Made by a program: the position numbers and the translations under genes
Assembly: GCF_001484685.1 (NCBI RefSeq)
Contig: NZ_CP012200.1
Coordinates: forward strand, 1,296,321-1,360,320
DNA from: Thermococcus sp. 2319x1
GTDB lineage: Archaea; Methanobacteriota_B; Thermococci; Thermococcales; Thermococcaceae
DNA: 64,000 bases
Reading direction: 5' to 3'
The notes under the pieces: model-generated
Databases searched by the model: none
The model's input: only the letters and a program-made list of their open reading frames with translations
What the model was told of the DNA's origin: nothing
In this document: positions 8,460 through 18,200 of the stretch, piece by piece
Position numbering within the stretch: position 1 is the stretch's first letter
Layout of the letters: each line of letters starts with the position of its first letter

Positions 8460-8974
8460 TATGGGTATTTCCACTGTGTTTCCCACGGCTTGTAGATATC
8501 AAATTTGAAACGTTCACCCGTTATATCACCAATGAGGAACGTTGGATCACTCATTCTTGGAACCGTTGGGGACCCGGGATTAAGGAGATGCACTTTTTTA
8601 TCCATATACTCATAGCTTTTGTAGAAGAACCTGTGTGTATGACCAAAAATCAGCAGATCAACACCCATTTCGAGGGCTTTGTATTTGAGACTTTGCTCAT
8701 CCAGGCTGAGAAATTGATGGCCGTGGATGACGCCCACGTTCAGACCTTCGATTTCTAAAACCTTCTCCTCTGGAAAAATTGGCTTGTCCAAATTCCCTCT
8801 AACGATAACTACTGGCGCTATTTCTCTAAAAATATCAAAAAGCTCAGGGGATGTTAAATCCCCGGCATGGATTATTAACTCCACCCCTTCTTCCCTAAAA
8901 ACATCAAAAATTAAATCGGGAAGATAGGAAGTTTTATCGGGGTAGTGGGTATCGCTGAGTATTCCTATTTTCAT
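8459..8974 (-). CDS. YfcE/MJ0936-type phosphodiesterase
   Basis: 171 residues, matching the ~165-residue family. Calcineurin-like metal motifs occur in order: GILSDTHYPD (~3), HAGDLTS (~40), RGNLDKP (~65), GVIHGHQF (~85) and IFGHTHRFF (~110). The family hydrolyses phosphodiesters with a dinuclear metal centre; the natural substrate is unknown. The start at 8974 follows GGGGGAAGAG; an upstream in-frame start would overlap the TFB gene. Confidence 0.88.
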   Translation of the reverse strand: MKIGILSDTHYPDKTSYLPDLIFDVFREEGVELIIHAGDLTSPELFDIFREIAPVVIVRGNLDKPIFPEEKVLEIEGLNVGVIHGHQFLSLDEQSLKYKALEMGVDLLIFGHTHRFFYKSYEYMDKKVHLLNPGSPTVPRMSDPTFLIGDITGERFKFDIYKPWETQWKYP

Positions 8975-8990
8975 CTCTTCCCCCGCTTGT

Positions 8991-9911
8991 TTAAGTGGGG
9001 ATGCGTATATTAAGTTTGTCCACAAGTTCTTTATACCTGTTCCTTACCGTAACTTCCGTCACCCTCGCAACCTCAGCCACTTCCCTTTGGGTCATCTTCT
9101 CCCCCTCAAGAAGGCTCGCTATGTAAATGGCAGCTGCAGCTATTCCTGTTGGACCTTTCCCACTTGTAAGACCTTTTTCAATTGCCTGATCTAGTATCTT
9201 TATTGCCCTCCTTTTTGTCTTTTCACTTACTCCGAGCTGATCTCCAAATCTTATAACGTAATCAATAGGGCTTGTTGGCTTTAGTCGAAGATTGAGCTCT
9301 CTAGCAAGATATCTATAACTTCTCCCAATCTCCCTTTTATCAACTTTTGACACATCCTCTATCTCTTCTAAGGTTCTCGGTGCATTTGCAATCCTGCACG
9401 CCGCGTAAAGACAAGCGGAAACCATTCCCTCTATGGATCTTCCTCTAACGAGTTTGTTAATGACGGCCTTTCTGTACAAAACCGCCGCAATTTCTCTTAT
9501 ATTCCTAGTGAGCCCCAGCTGAGAACCCATTCTATCAAGCTCGCTCAAAGCGAACGCAAGATTTCTGTCTATAGCATCGCTTATTCTCATCCTTCTCTGC
9601 CACATTCTAAGACGGTATATCTTTGTTCTAATGCTCCCTGAGATATTGCTTCCATGGATGTCCTTGTTTCTCCAATCTATATCTGTAGAAAGCCCCTTAT
9701 CATGAAGCATTACGGTTTCTGGTGCTCCTACTCTAGAACGCTTCTCCCTTTGTCCAGGCTCGAAAGCCCTCCACTCCGGCCCCAAATCCATAATCTCCTC
9801 AGCTAAAACATATCCACAGTTGGAGCAAACAATCTCAGCCCTGCTTGGATCATAAATCAAGCTTTCTGAACCACAATTAGGACACCTTTTAATACCTCCA
9901 AGTTGAGTCAA
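8991..9911 (-). CDS. tfb: Transcription initiation factor B (TFB)
   Basis: 306 residues. An N-terminal zinc ribbon (CPNCGSESL and CSNCGYV, residues ~10-35) is followed by the B-finger/linker ([18 protein letters not shown] and [11 protein letters not shown]), then two cyclin-like repeats ending with a helix-turn-helix ([20 protein letters not shown]). It recruits RNA polymerase to TBP-TATA complexes. The start appears to be TTG, placed after GGGGTGA and seven bases beyond the gar1 stop, so the two genes form an operon. Confidence 0.95.
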   Translation of the reverse strand: MTQLGGIKRCPNCGSESLIYDPSRAEIVCSNCGYVLAEEIMDLGPEWRAFEPGQREKRSRVGAPETVMLHDKGLSTDIDWRNKDIHGSNISGSIRTKIYRLRMWQRRMRISDAIDRNLAFALSELDRMGSQLGLTRNIREIAAVLYRKAVINKLVRGRSIEGMVSACLYAACRIANAPRTLEEIEDVSKVDKREIGRSYRYLARELNLRLKPTSPIDYVIRFGDQLGVSEKTKRRAIKILDQAIEKGLTSGKGPTGIAAAAIYIASLLEGEKMTQREVAEVARVTEVTVRNRYKELVDKLNIRIPT

Positions 9912-9917
9912 AAGCTC

Positions 9918-10226
9918 TCACCCCCTTTTCTTGGGGGCAGGGCGTTTTTTCTTGACTTCTCCCTCATGCTTTTTACCAGCCTTAGAAGGAGCTTTTTTTC
10001 TGCGCTCATCAACGTATAAAACTTCCCCAACATACCTCTGAGGGTCTTCAACACGAGGTTTTACAGCGACATAGGGATAATCAACTGGACCAAAAACATC
10101 CTTAACAGTTCCAACAACCTGAAGATTCTTATCTACTACAGGATCATTTAGTGCAGGTGCAAATGTTGAACGGAGTATCAAGAAACCCTGTTTGGCGTAA
10201 TGAGAAACCTTGCCTAACCTTTTCAT
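9918..10226 (-). CDS. gar1: H/ACA RNP protein Gar1
   Basis: 102 residues with a small Gar1 beta-barrel (KRLGKVSHYAKQGFLILRS, DKNLQVVGTVKDVFGPVDYPYVAVKP) and a Lys/Pro/Arg-rich tail. Gar1 joins Cbf5, Nop10 and L7Ae on H/ACA guide RNAs that direct pseudouridylation. ATG start after GGGGTGGGG. It is directly upstream of tfb. Confidence 0.92.
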   Translation of the reverse strand: MKRLGKVSHYAKQGFLILRSTFAPALNDPVVDKNLQVVGTVKDVFGPVDYPYVAVKPRVEDPQRYVGEVLYVDERRKKAPSKAGKKHEGEVKKKRPAPKKRG

Positions 10227-10341
10227 GGCCCCACCCCAATCGAAAATCTTTTAAATATATTTCTTTTAATCTTTTTAAACTTTTCGTAACACCACAAAGA
10301 ATAGTAAGATTTCGCAGAAAAGTTTTTAAGCGTGAGGTATT

Positions 10342-10353
10342 TTTCCACTGGAA
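10342..10353 (-). promoter_or_regulatory. Mini-ORB-like Orc1/Cdc6 site upstream of the TIP49 gene
   Basis: The minus strand reads TTCCAGTGGAAA, identical to the motif found beside cdc6 at 11895. It lies in the 206-bp gap between gar1 and the TIP49-like gene, about 1.5 kb from cdc6. Confidence 0.55.
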
Positions 10354-10432
10354 TTTTCACAACGTTAACCTTTTAAATTTTCGACTATTTTAACTACAAA
10401 CGGTTTCTAAAGGATTTGGGGGTGAGGGGTAG

Positions 10433-11758
10433 ATGCCACTTATTGAAGAAGTTGCAACCCACAGATTTGAGAGAATCGGCAGCCATTCTCACATAAAAGG
10501 GCTTGGATTAGACGAAAATGGTAAAGCCAGGTTCATTGCAGATGGAATGGTAGGGCAAACAAGGGCAAGGGAAGCAGCGGGGATTGCCGTTAAACTCATA
10601 AAGAAAGGGAAGTTAGCGGGTAAAGGAATTCTTCTCGCGGGGCCAACAGGAAGTGGAAAAACTGCAATTGCAATGGGCATCGCGAGGGAACTTGGAGAGG
10701 ATGTGCCTTTTGTTCAAATCTCTGGAAGCGAGATATACTCCGCTGAGATTAAAAAGACTGAATTCCTAAAGCAGGCTTTGAGAAGGGCAATTGGAGTTAG
10801 AATAAGCGAGGAGAGAAAAGTTTACGAAGGAAAGGTAGAGAGGGTACAGATCAATAAAACAAAACACCCCTTTAACCCCTATGTGGAAATTCCAGAATCC
10901 GTTGTGATTACCCTAAAAACCAAAGACGATGAAAAGACAATCAGGGCTGGGAGGGAGATAGCTTACCAACTTTTAGAGATGGGAGTAGAGGAGGGAGATG
11001 TCATTCAAATAGATGCCGAAAGTGGTAGGATTTCAAAACTCGGGACGACAAAGGAAGAAGAGGGACTGTTCTTTAAGAAAAAGACCGAAATGCCAAGCGG
11101 GCCTGTGCTCAAGATTAAGGAATTCACATATACGGTAACTCTCCACGATTTGGACCTCGTAAACAGTCGTGCTGGCGGGATATTCAGCCTCTTCTTCGGA
11201 GGAGGTCTTGAGATTACAGACGAGATAAGAGAAAAAGTTGATGAAACGGTGAAGCAGTGGATAGAGGAAGGGAAGGCAATTCTGGTGCCGGGAGTGCTCT
11301 TTATAGACGAATGCCACATGCTCGACATAGAGGCATTTTCCTTCTTAGCCAGAGCCATGGAAAATGAGCTGGCACCCATTCTAATCCTGGCAACCAACAG
11401 GGGCATCACGAAGATAAGGGGAACTGATCTGGAATCGCCCCATGGAATACCAATAGATATGCTCGACAGACTGCTGATAATCAACACCGAACCCTACAAG
11501 AAGGAGGAAGTCAAGGAAATCGTAAAGATAAGAGCCAGAGAAGAAGGCATAGAAATTTCAGAGGAAGCTCTGGAGTATCTGGCAGAACTTGGAGAAAAGA
11601 CAAGTTTAAGATATGCAGTTCAGCTTTTAGCCCCTGCAAGCATCTTGGCTGGTGGTAGGAGGGTGGAAAAAGATCACATTGAGAAAGCAAGGGAATATTT
11701 TGCCGATATAAAGAGAAGCACAGAATACGTCCAAAATCTTGAAGGAATGCTCCGCTAA
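10433..11758 (+). CDS. TIP49/RuvB-like AAA+ ATPase
   Basis: 441 residues, close to eukaryotic Rvb1/Rvb2 length. Walker A GPTGSGKTAIAMG (~residue 70), an OB-fold-like insertion (~130-275) opened by ISGSEIYSAEIKKTE, Walker B GVLFIDECHML (~290), sensor 1 ATNRG (~320) and an arginine-rich C-terminal lid. Rvb proteins act in chromatin remodelling and snoRNP assembly in eukaryotes; the archaeal role is not settled. Its position beside gar1, tfb and the origin region fits either RNP or DNA work. Confidence 0.9.
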   Translation: MPLIEEVATHRFERIGSHSHIKGLGLDENGKARFIADGMVGQTRAREAAGIAVKLIKKGKLAGKGILLAGPTGSGKTAIAMGIARELGEDVPFVQISGSEIYSAEIKKTEFLKQALRRAIGVRISEERKVYEGKVERVQINKTKHPFNPYVEIPESVVITLKTKDDEKTIRAGREIAYQLLEMGVEEGDVIQIDAESGRISKLGTTKEEEGLFFKKKTEMPSGPVLKIKEFTYTVTLHDLDLVNSRAGGIFSLFFGGGLEITDEIREKVDETVKQWIEEGKAILVPGVLFIDECHMLDIEAFSFLARAMENELAPILILATNRGITKIRGTDLESPHGIPIDMLDRLLIINTEPYKKEEVKEIVKIRAREEGIEISEEALEYLAELGEKTSLRYAVQLLAPASILAGGRRVEKDHIEKAREYFADIKRSTEYVQNLEGMLR

Positions 11759-11875
11759 GCTTTTTTATTTATAACTTTACCTTTAAGTCTAAATGCTTTT
11801 AAAGACCCCGCAGATTTTAGTCATAAATTTGCTCAACAAAGCATATATACCACCTAATTACAATCTATGAAACGC

Positions 11876-11887
11876 TTTCCTCTGGAT
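11876..11887 (-). promoter_or_regulatory. Degenerate mini-ORB
   Basis: Plus strand TTTCCTCTGGAT matches the complement of the motif, TTTCCACTGGAA, at 10 of 12 positions. It is inverted relative to the perfect copy at 11895. Confidence 0.45.
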
Positions 11888-11894
11888 CGTCTGC

Positions 11895-11906
11895 TTCCAG
11901 TGGAAA
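11895..11906 (+). promoter_or_regulatory. Mini-ORB (Orc1/Cdc6 binding) element
   Basis: TTCCAGTGGAAA is the conserved core of archaeal origin recognition boxes. It lies about 130 bp before cdc6. Confidence 0.7.
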
Positions 11907-12038
11907 TCTTTTAAAAGGTGTTGGAGCTATAAAAGAATGCAAAAAATGAGCACAGCTTTGTATTATAATAACTAACTAAAACCAAGAAATTGGTCAAATT
12001 GTCAAGAATTGGATGGAGTTCCAATGGAGGGACGAGGA

Positions 12039-13301
12039 ATGTTACAGGAAGGACAGACCAACCTAAGGTCACTTTTTGAAAAATACCTCCACACACAGCG
12101 AATCTTCAAAAACAAGGATGTTTTGAGACACAGTTACACCCCCCGAGAACTTCCACACAGAAGAGAACAGATAGAAACTCTCGTTCACATCTTAGTTCCC
12201 GTCTTAAGGGGGGAGACACCTTCAAACATCTTTGTGTATGGGAAGACCGGAACTGGAAAAACGGTCACCGTTAGGTACGTAACTGAGGATTTGATGAGGA
12301 TATCCCAAAAGTACAATGTCCCAGTAGATGTTATTTATCTCAACTGTGAGATTGTTGATACCCAGTATAGAGTCCTGGCAAACATAGTTAACCATTTCAA
12401 AGAAGAAAGCGGTATAGAGATTCCCCTTGTGGGATGGCCTACTGATGAGGTCTATGCGCAGTTAAAAAAAGTGCTGGACATGAGGGAGCGCTTTGTGATA
12501 ATAGTCTTAGATGAGGTAGACAAACTTGTCAAGAAGAGCGGCGATGACATTCTGTATTCTCTAACAAGAATAAACACGGAGCTTAAGAAAGCAAAGGTGA
12601 GCATAATAGGCATCTCAAACGACCTGAGGTTCAAGGAATACCTCGATCCAAGAGTTCTCTCAAGTTTAAGCGAAGAGGAAGTCGTTTTTCCGCCGTATGA
12701 TGCCAACCAACTAAGGGATATACTTATGCAGAGAGCTCAAGAAGCTTTTTATGACGGTGTTTTAGATGAGGCAGTCGTTCCTCTCTGTGCTGCTTTGGCA
12801 GCGAGGGAACATGGAGATGCAAGAAGGGCCCTTGATCTGCTGAGAGTGAGTGGGGAAATAGCTGAGAGAGAAATGGCACCAAAGGTTACTGAAAAGCACG
12901 TATGGAAGGCCCAAGAAAAGATAGAGCAGGACACCATGGAGGAGGTGATTAAAACCCTTCCTCTTCATTCAAAAATCCTGCTCTATGCAATAGTCCTCCT
13001 CGACGAAAACGGGGAGTTACCGGCAAATACGGGTGATGTCTACTCCGTCTATAAAGATCTCTGTGATTACCTTGACCTTGAACCTCTAACCCAAAGGAGA
13101 ATAAGCGATTTGATAAACGAGCTGGATATGCTCGGCATCATCAATGCTAAGGTCGTCAGCAAGGGCAGATACGGAAGAACAAAAGAGATAAGGCTCAACA
13201 TAACACCCTATAAAGTTAAAAACATCTACCGCTCTGAAGAGACATTGAGGCCATTAATATCGGTAAGCATGCTCAAGCAGAGGAGGTTGTTCTATGGATG
13301 A
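12039..13301 (+). CDS. cdc6: Orc1/Cdc6 origin-binding initiator
   Basis: 420 residues. AAA+ motifs: Walker A YGKTGTGKTVTVR (~70), Walker B VIIVLDEVDK (~160), sensor 1 GISNDLRF (~195) and sensor 2 GDARRALDLLR (~270), then a C-terminal winged helix (~330-420). It binds origin boxes and loads MCM. The ATG at 12039 is preferred because GGAGG lies eight bases upstream; ATG 12024 is an alternative. The stop overlaps the DP1 start by 8 bp. Confidence 0.95.
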   Translation: MLQEGQTNLRSLFEKYLHTQRIFKNKDVLRHSYTPRELPHRREQIETLVHILVPVLRGETPSNIFVYGKTGTGKTVTVRYVTEDLMRISQKYNVPVDVIYLNCEIVDTQYRVLANIVNHFKEESGIEIPLVGWPTDEVYAQLKKVLDMRERFVIIVLDEVDKLVKKSGDDILYSLTRINTELKKAKVSIIGISNDLRFKEYLDPRVLSSLSEEEVVFPPYDANQLRDILMQRAQEAFYDGVLDEAVVPLCAALAAREHGDARRALDLLRVSGEIAEREMAPKVTEKHVWKAQEKIEQDTMEEVIKTLPLHSKILLYAIVLLDENGELPANTGDVYSVYKDLCDYLDLEPLTQRRISDLINELDMLGIINAKVVSKGRYGRTKEIRLNITPYKVKNIYRSEETLRPLISVSMLKQRRLFYG

Positions 13302-15285
13302 ACTCGTGAGGGGCTTGATGTCAAACAACTATCTAATAACTCCTCCCGCATATTTTCTTTTGTCTGAACACTACAACAAAGATTTTACCCTCCCAGAGCT
13401 CATAAAATTTGCAAAGGCAAAAGGGACCTTCATAATAGATGAGATCATCGCAGAGGAGTTTTTGGAAGCTAAGGGAATTATAACGAAACCAAAACACCTG
13501 GAGAGATTTATGACAGGTAAAAAACCAGAAGAACAAAGCTTGGGAGAGTCTGAAAAAGGACAAACGCTAGAAATCTCGGAAGCTGAAGAAGCTCCAGCCT
13601 TTGTAAGTGAAGTGGTTGAAAAAGCTGAGAAGCTCGAAATTCCAGAAAGCCAAGAGCATTTAACCTCTGAAATTCCCGAAGAACCCTCAATGGGGGAAAT
13701 AGAGGAGACGAGTGAAGAAGCCGTGGGCCAATTCGTGGAAGAATTAGAGATAATCGAAGAGGACAAAGAAGCTGTAGAAGAATTTGGAGGGGAGGAAGAG
13801 ACAGAAGAACCTTTTGAGACCAATGGAGAAGAGAATGGAGAAAATGGGGAGGTTAAAAGGAGGGTTATCTTCGAAGAATATGGAATTCCACTCGTAGCTG
13901 AAGAAGAGCTGCCCGAAGAGGAAAAGAAGACTTATTCTGTTTATGCCGATTTTAAGGTCTCTCTGAGAGAGGGATTTGAATTTATCGCCGAGAAGATAGA
14001 ACCGGACTTTAAGATTAAATTCGATGTTAGAAACGTTAAGCTCCAGCCACCAAAGGCTAAAAACGGAACAACTAAGGAAGGAGAGATCATTGTTAAGGTT
14101 TACGAGAACTACTTCAAGAGCAGGCTGAAAAAGATGAGAAGAATACTTCGTGAAAATCCCGAAGTTTCTGGTGTTATTGATATAGGAAAGCTAAGCTACA
14201 TAAACCCCGAAGGGGACGTAACGATCATAGGGCTTGTAAATTCAAAAAGAGAGACAAGAAACGGATATATGTTCGAGGTTGAGGACTTAACCGGGATAGT
14301 AAAGGTCTTCATAGGGAGAGACAAAGAAGATTACAAAAAAGCCTTTGAAATAATGCCCGACAGCGTGGTGGCGTTCAAGGGAAGGTACTCAAAAAGAGGG
14401 ATATTTTTTGCGGAAAACATCTACCTCCCAGATGTCCCGCTGTACAAAAAGGAGAAACCGCCTCTGGAGGAAAAGGTGTATGCTGTTCTGATAAGTGACA
14501 CACACGTGGGAAGCAACAAGTTCTGTGAAAAGGCATTCATGAAGTTTTTGGAATGGCTAAACGGCAATGTAAACACAAAAGCTGAAGAGGAGATTGTCAG
14601 CAGGATAAAATACATGATAATAGCCGGCGATGTAGTTGATGGAATTGGCATATATCCGGGCCAGTACAACGAACTAAGCATACCTGATATTTTTGATCAA
14701 TACGAGGCTCTCGCCAATTTGCTCTCCAACGTCCCCGATCATATAACCATGTTCATAGGCCCCGGAAACCACGATGCCGCAAGAACTGCTTTGCCGCAGC
14801 CGGAATTTTATAGAGAATACGCAAAGCCCCTCTATGACCTCAAGAATGCTGTCATAATAAGCAACCCTGCCGTCATAGATTTACACGGAAGGGAGTTTCT
14901 CATTGTTCATGGAAGAGGAATAGAGGACGTTGTTAGTTATGTTCCGACTATGAGCCACCACCAGCCCGTGAAACCCATGGTGCAGCTTTTGAAATTAAGG
15001 CACGTAGCTCCAACTTTTGGAGGAAAAGTGCCCATCGCCCCAGACCCAGAGGATTTGCTCGTCATAGAGAGTGTCCCAGATTTAGTTCAGATGGGTCATG
15101 TTCACGTTTTGGACTATCAGACATACAGGGGGGTCTTCCTTATAAACTCCGCAACATGGCAGGCACAAACGGAGTTCCAGAAGATGGTCAATATCGTCCC
15201 AACCCCAGCTAGAGTTCCAATCATAGATGTGGAGACCGCCAAGCTAAGAATGATAGTCGACTTTAGTAAGTGGTGTGACGTTTGA
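13294..15285 (+). CDS. polB: DNA polymerase D small subunit DP1 (3'-5' exonuclease)
   Basis: 663 residues. An N-terminal helical domain (1-80) is followed by a long acidic Glu-rich linker (~85-200), an OB fold (~300-370) and a Mre11-like phosphoesterase. The nuclease motifs are intact: ISDTHVGSNKF (~405), AGDVVDGIG (~450), GPGNHDAAR (~490), IVHGRGIED (~540) and MGHVHVLDY (~600). It proofreads for the DP2 polymerase. Translationally coupled to cdc6. Confidence 0.95.
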   Translation: MDELVRGLMSNNYLITPPAYFLLSEHYNKDFTLPELIKFAKAKGTFIIDEIIAEEFLEAKGIITKPKHLERFMTGKKPEEQSLGESEKGQTLEISEAEEAPAFVSEVVEKAEKLEIPESQEHLTSEIPEEPSMGEIEETSEEAVGQFVEELEIIEEDKEAVEEFGGEEETEEPFETNGEENGENGEVKRRVIFEEYGIPLVAEEELPEEEKKTYSVYADFKVSLREGFEFIAEKIEPDFKIKFDVRNVKLQPPKAKNGTTKEGEIIVKVYENYFKSRLKKMRRILRENPEVSGVIDIGKLSYINPEGDVTIIGLVNSKRETRNGYMFEVEDLTGIVKVFIGRDKEDYKKAFEIMPDSVVAFKGRYSKRGIFFAENIYLPDVPLYKKEKPPLEEKVYAVLISDTHVGSNKFCEKAFMKFLEWLNGNVNTKAEEEIVSRIKYMIIAGDVVDGIGIYPGQYNELSIPDIFDQYEALANLLSNVPDHITMFIGPGNHDAARTALPQPEFYREYAKPLYDLKNAVIISNPAVIDLHGREFLIVHGRGIEDVVSYVPTMSHHQPVKPMVQLLKLRHVAPTFGGKVPIAPDPEDLLVIESVPDLVQMGHVHVLDYQTYRGVFLINSATWQAQTEFQKMVNIVPTPARVPIIDVETAKLRMIVDFSKWCDV

Positions 15286-15296
15286 GGTGAAATAAC

Positions 15297-18200
15297 ATGG
15301 AGCTCTACAGTGAGGATATGAAAAAATACTTCGAATCCCTCCAAAGGGAGATTGACAAGGCTTATGAAATAGCCAAACAAGCCAGAGCTCAAGGAAAGGA
15401 TCCCGTGAGAGACATCGAAGTTCCCCAAGCAACCGATATGGCTGGAAGGGTTGAGAGTCTTGTGGGTCCAAAGGGGGTTGCCGAGAGAATAAGGGAGCTT
15501 GTAGAGGAACATGGAAAAGAACTGGCCGCCCTCAAAGTTGTTGATGAAATAATAGAGGGAAAATTCGGAAAGTTTGAGAGCAAAGAGAAGCTTGCCGATC
15601 AATCTGTAAGAACCGCCTTGGCAATTCTAACCGAAGGTATCGTTTCTGCTCCGCTCGAAGGAATAGCCGATGTTAAAATAAAGAAAAATTCAGATGGGAC
15701 TGATTACCTTGCAATTTATTATGCCGGACCAATCAGAAGTAGCGGAGGAACGGCACAGGCTTTGAGTGTTCTTGTTGGGGATTACGTGAGAAGGAAGCTT
15801 GGCCTTGATAGGTTTAAGCCAACTGAAGAGCACGTGGAGAGATATGTCGAAGAGGTAGACCTCTATCATAGGGCCGTTACAAGGCTGCAATACCATCCCT
15901 CACCAGATGAGGTTCGTTTAGCTGTTAGGAACATCCCAATAGAGATAACTGGAGAAGCAACCGATGACGTGGAGGTAAGCCACAGAAACGTTCCGGGAGT
16001 TGAAACAAACCATCTGAGAGGAGGAGCAATCCTGGTTTTGGCAGAAGGAGTTCTTCAAAAGGCAAAGAAGCTTGTAAAGTATATAGACAAAATGGGCATT
16101 GAGGGATGGGAATGGCTGAAGGAGTTCGTCGAGGCAAAGGAAAAAGGCGGCGAAGAGGAAGAGAAAGGGAAAGAAGAAAAAGAAGAGAAAACAGAAGAAA
16201 AGACCACAGTAAAAGTTGAGAAAGGCTTCTACTACGAGCTCTATGAGAAGTTCAGAGCAAATATAGCCCCAAATCCAAAGTATACAAAAGAGATAATAGG
16301 TGGAAGGCCTCTCTTTGCTGAACCATCAAGAAACGGTGGCTTCAGGCTTCGCTATGGAAGGAGCAGGGTGAGCGGATTTGCAACGTGGAGCATAAACCCA
16401 GCTGTTATGATAATGGTCGATGAATTCTTGGCTGTAGGAACCCAAATGAAGACCGAAAGGCCAGGAAAGGGTGCAATTGTAACTCCAGCGACAACTATAG
16501 AAGGCCCCATTGTAAAGTTAAAAGACGGAAGTGTCGTGAGGGTTGATGACTACTACAAAGCCCTCGAGCTGAAAGACCAAGTGGAGGAGATTCTATATCT
16601 TGGAGATGCCCTTATAGCATTTGGAGACTTTGTGGAGAACAATCAAACACTTTTACCTGCCAACTATGTTGAGGAGTGGTGGATTCAAGAGCTTGTGGAG
16701 GCAGTAAACAAAGTTTATGAACTTGACCTCAGGCCCTTCCAGGAAAACGAGAGGGAAATTGTAGAGGAAGCCGCAGATTACCTCGACTTAGACCCAGAAT
16801 TCCTTGCAAAGCTTCTTCACGATCCGATCAAGGTAAAGCCTTCAATTGAAGATGCCATACACCTCTCGCGCATTCTCAAGATACCCCTCCATCCATACTA
16901 CACCCTCTACTGGAACACCTTGGAGGTTGAAGAGCTTATCTCTCTCCAAAACGCCCTCGTAAATGCCAACATAGAGTGGGGAGAGTATAGAGGGTTCAAA
17001 TACGCAAAGAAAGTCGAAATTCCCCTCCAGTCTCTAGGAAAAGCTAAAAGATATCTGGAGCTTCTTGGGGTCGAGCATAGAGTGTCTGGAGACCTTGTTG
17101 TAATTGATTACCCATGGTCCGCCGCGCTACTAACTCCTTTGGCCAATTTAGAGAAGAAAATTGAATTCAAAGAATTCCACACCCCCATAGACCTGATAAA
17201 TGAGGTAAGTGATGTCAAGCTTAGAGACAGGGGAATCAGCTGGATAGGGGCAAGAATGGGAAGACCGGAAAAGGCGAAAGAAAGAAAAATGAAGCCTCCT
17301 GTTCATGTTCTCTTCCCAATAGGATTGGCAGGAGGAAGTTCGAGAGATATTTACAAAGCTGCCCAAGAAGGAAAAACGGCGGAAGTTGAGATAGCGCACT
17401 TCAAATGCACAGACTGTGGTCATGTGGATATCTACCCAACATGTCCCAAATGCGGGGGCGAGGCTAAGCTACTCTACCACTGTCCCAAATGCGGCTTTGA
17501 GTCAACGATCGACACGGAATGCCCAAAATGTGGTATAGAAATGAAAGCCTACCGCAAGAGAAGAATAAATCCCTCAGAACTATTAAGCAACGCTATGCAA
17601 AACGTTGGAGTTTACAGCCTTGAGAAACTCAAAGGCGTAATGGGTATGAGCTCCGCCCATAAGATAGCAGAACCCCTTGAAAAAGGAATACTAAGGGCAA
17701 GGAATGACGTCTACGTCTTTAAAGATGGCACAATAAGGTTCGATGCCACAGATGCTCCGATAACACACTTCAAACCCAAGGAAATAGGTGTAAGCGTTGA
17801 AAAACTGAGGGAGCTCGGCTATACCCATGACTTTGAAGGGGAGCCCCTTGTAAGCGATGAACAAATAGTTGAGCTCAAAGTTCAGGATGTAATCCTTTCA
17901 AAGGAGGCTGGAAAATACCTTGTCAGGGTTGCAAAGTTTATAGATGATCTGCTTGAAAAGTTCTACGGGCTGCCAAGGTTCTACAACGTTGAGAAGATGG
18001 AAGATTTGATAGGGCACCTCGTGATTGGTTTAGCCCCCCACACCTCTGCTGGAATTATTGGAAGGATTATTGGGTTTGTTGACGCCCTTGTAGGCTATGC
18101 TCACCCGTATTACCACGCTGCAAAGAGGAGAAACTGCTTCCCCGGAGACACGAGGATACTCGTGCAGATTAACGGGGAGCCAAGGAGAATAACACTCCGC

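Larger units (their letters stand above)
11759..12038. other. oriC: Probable chromosomal replication origin (oriC)
   Basis: 280-bp AT-rich intergenic region immediately before cdc6/orc1, the usual origin site in Thermococcales. It contains AT-rich stretches (e.g. 11759-11870) and an inverted pair of TTCCAGTGGAAA-type elements (11876-11887 degenerate, 11895-11906 perfect). The polymerase D genes follow cdc6. Confidence 0.72.

Noticed and set aside
12010-12025. TTGGATGGAGTTCCAA near the cdc6 start, resembling the B12 operator
   Set aside because: The spacing between the TTGGA and TCCAA arms is 6 instead of 7, it lies within or beside the coding start, and cdc6 has no B12 link, so it is probably chance.
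13508-13823. Ser-rich leftward frames opposite the acidic linker of DP1
   Set aside because: Antisense of Glu/Lys-rich coding sequence produces Ser/Phe/Leu-rich shadows; no independent support.
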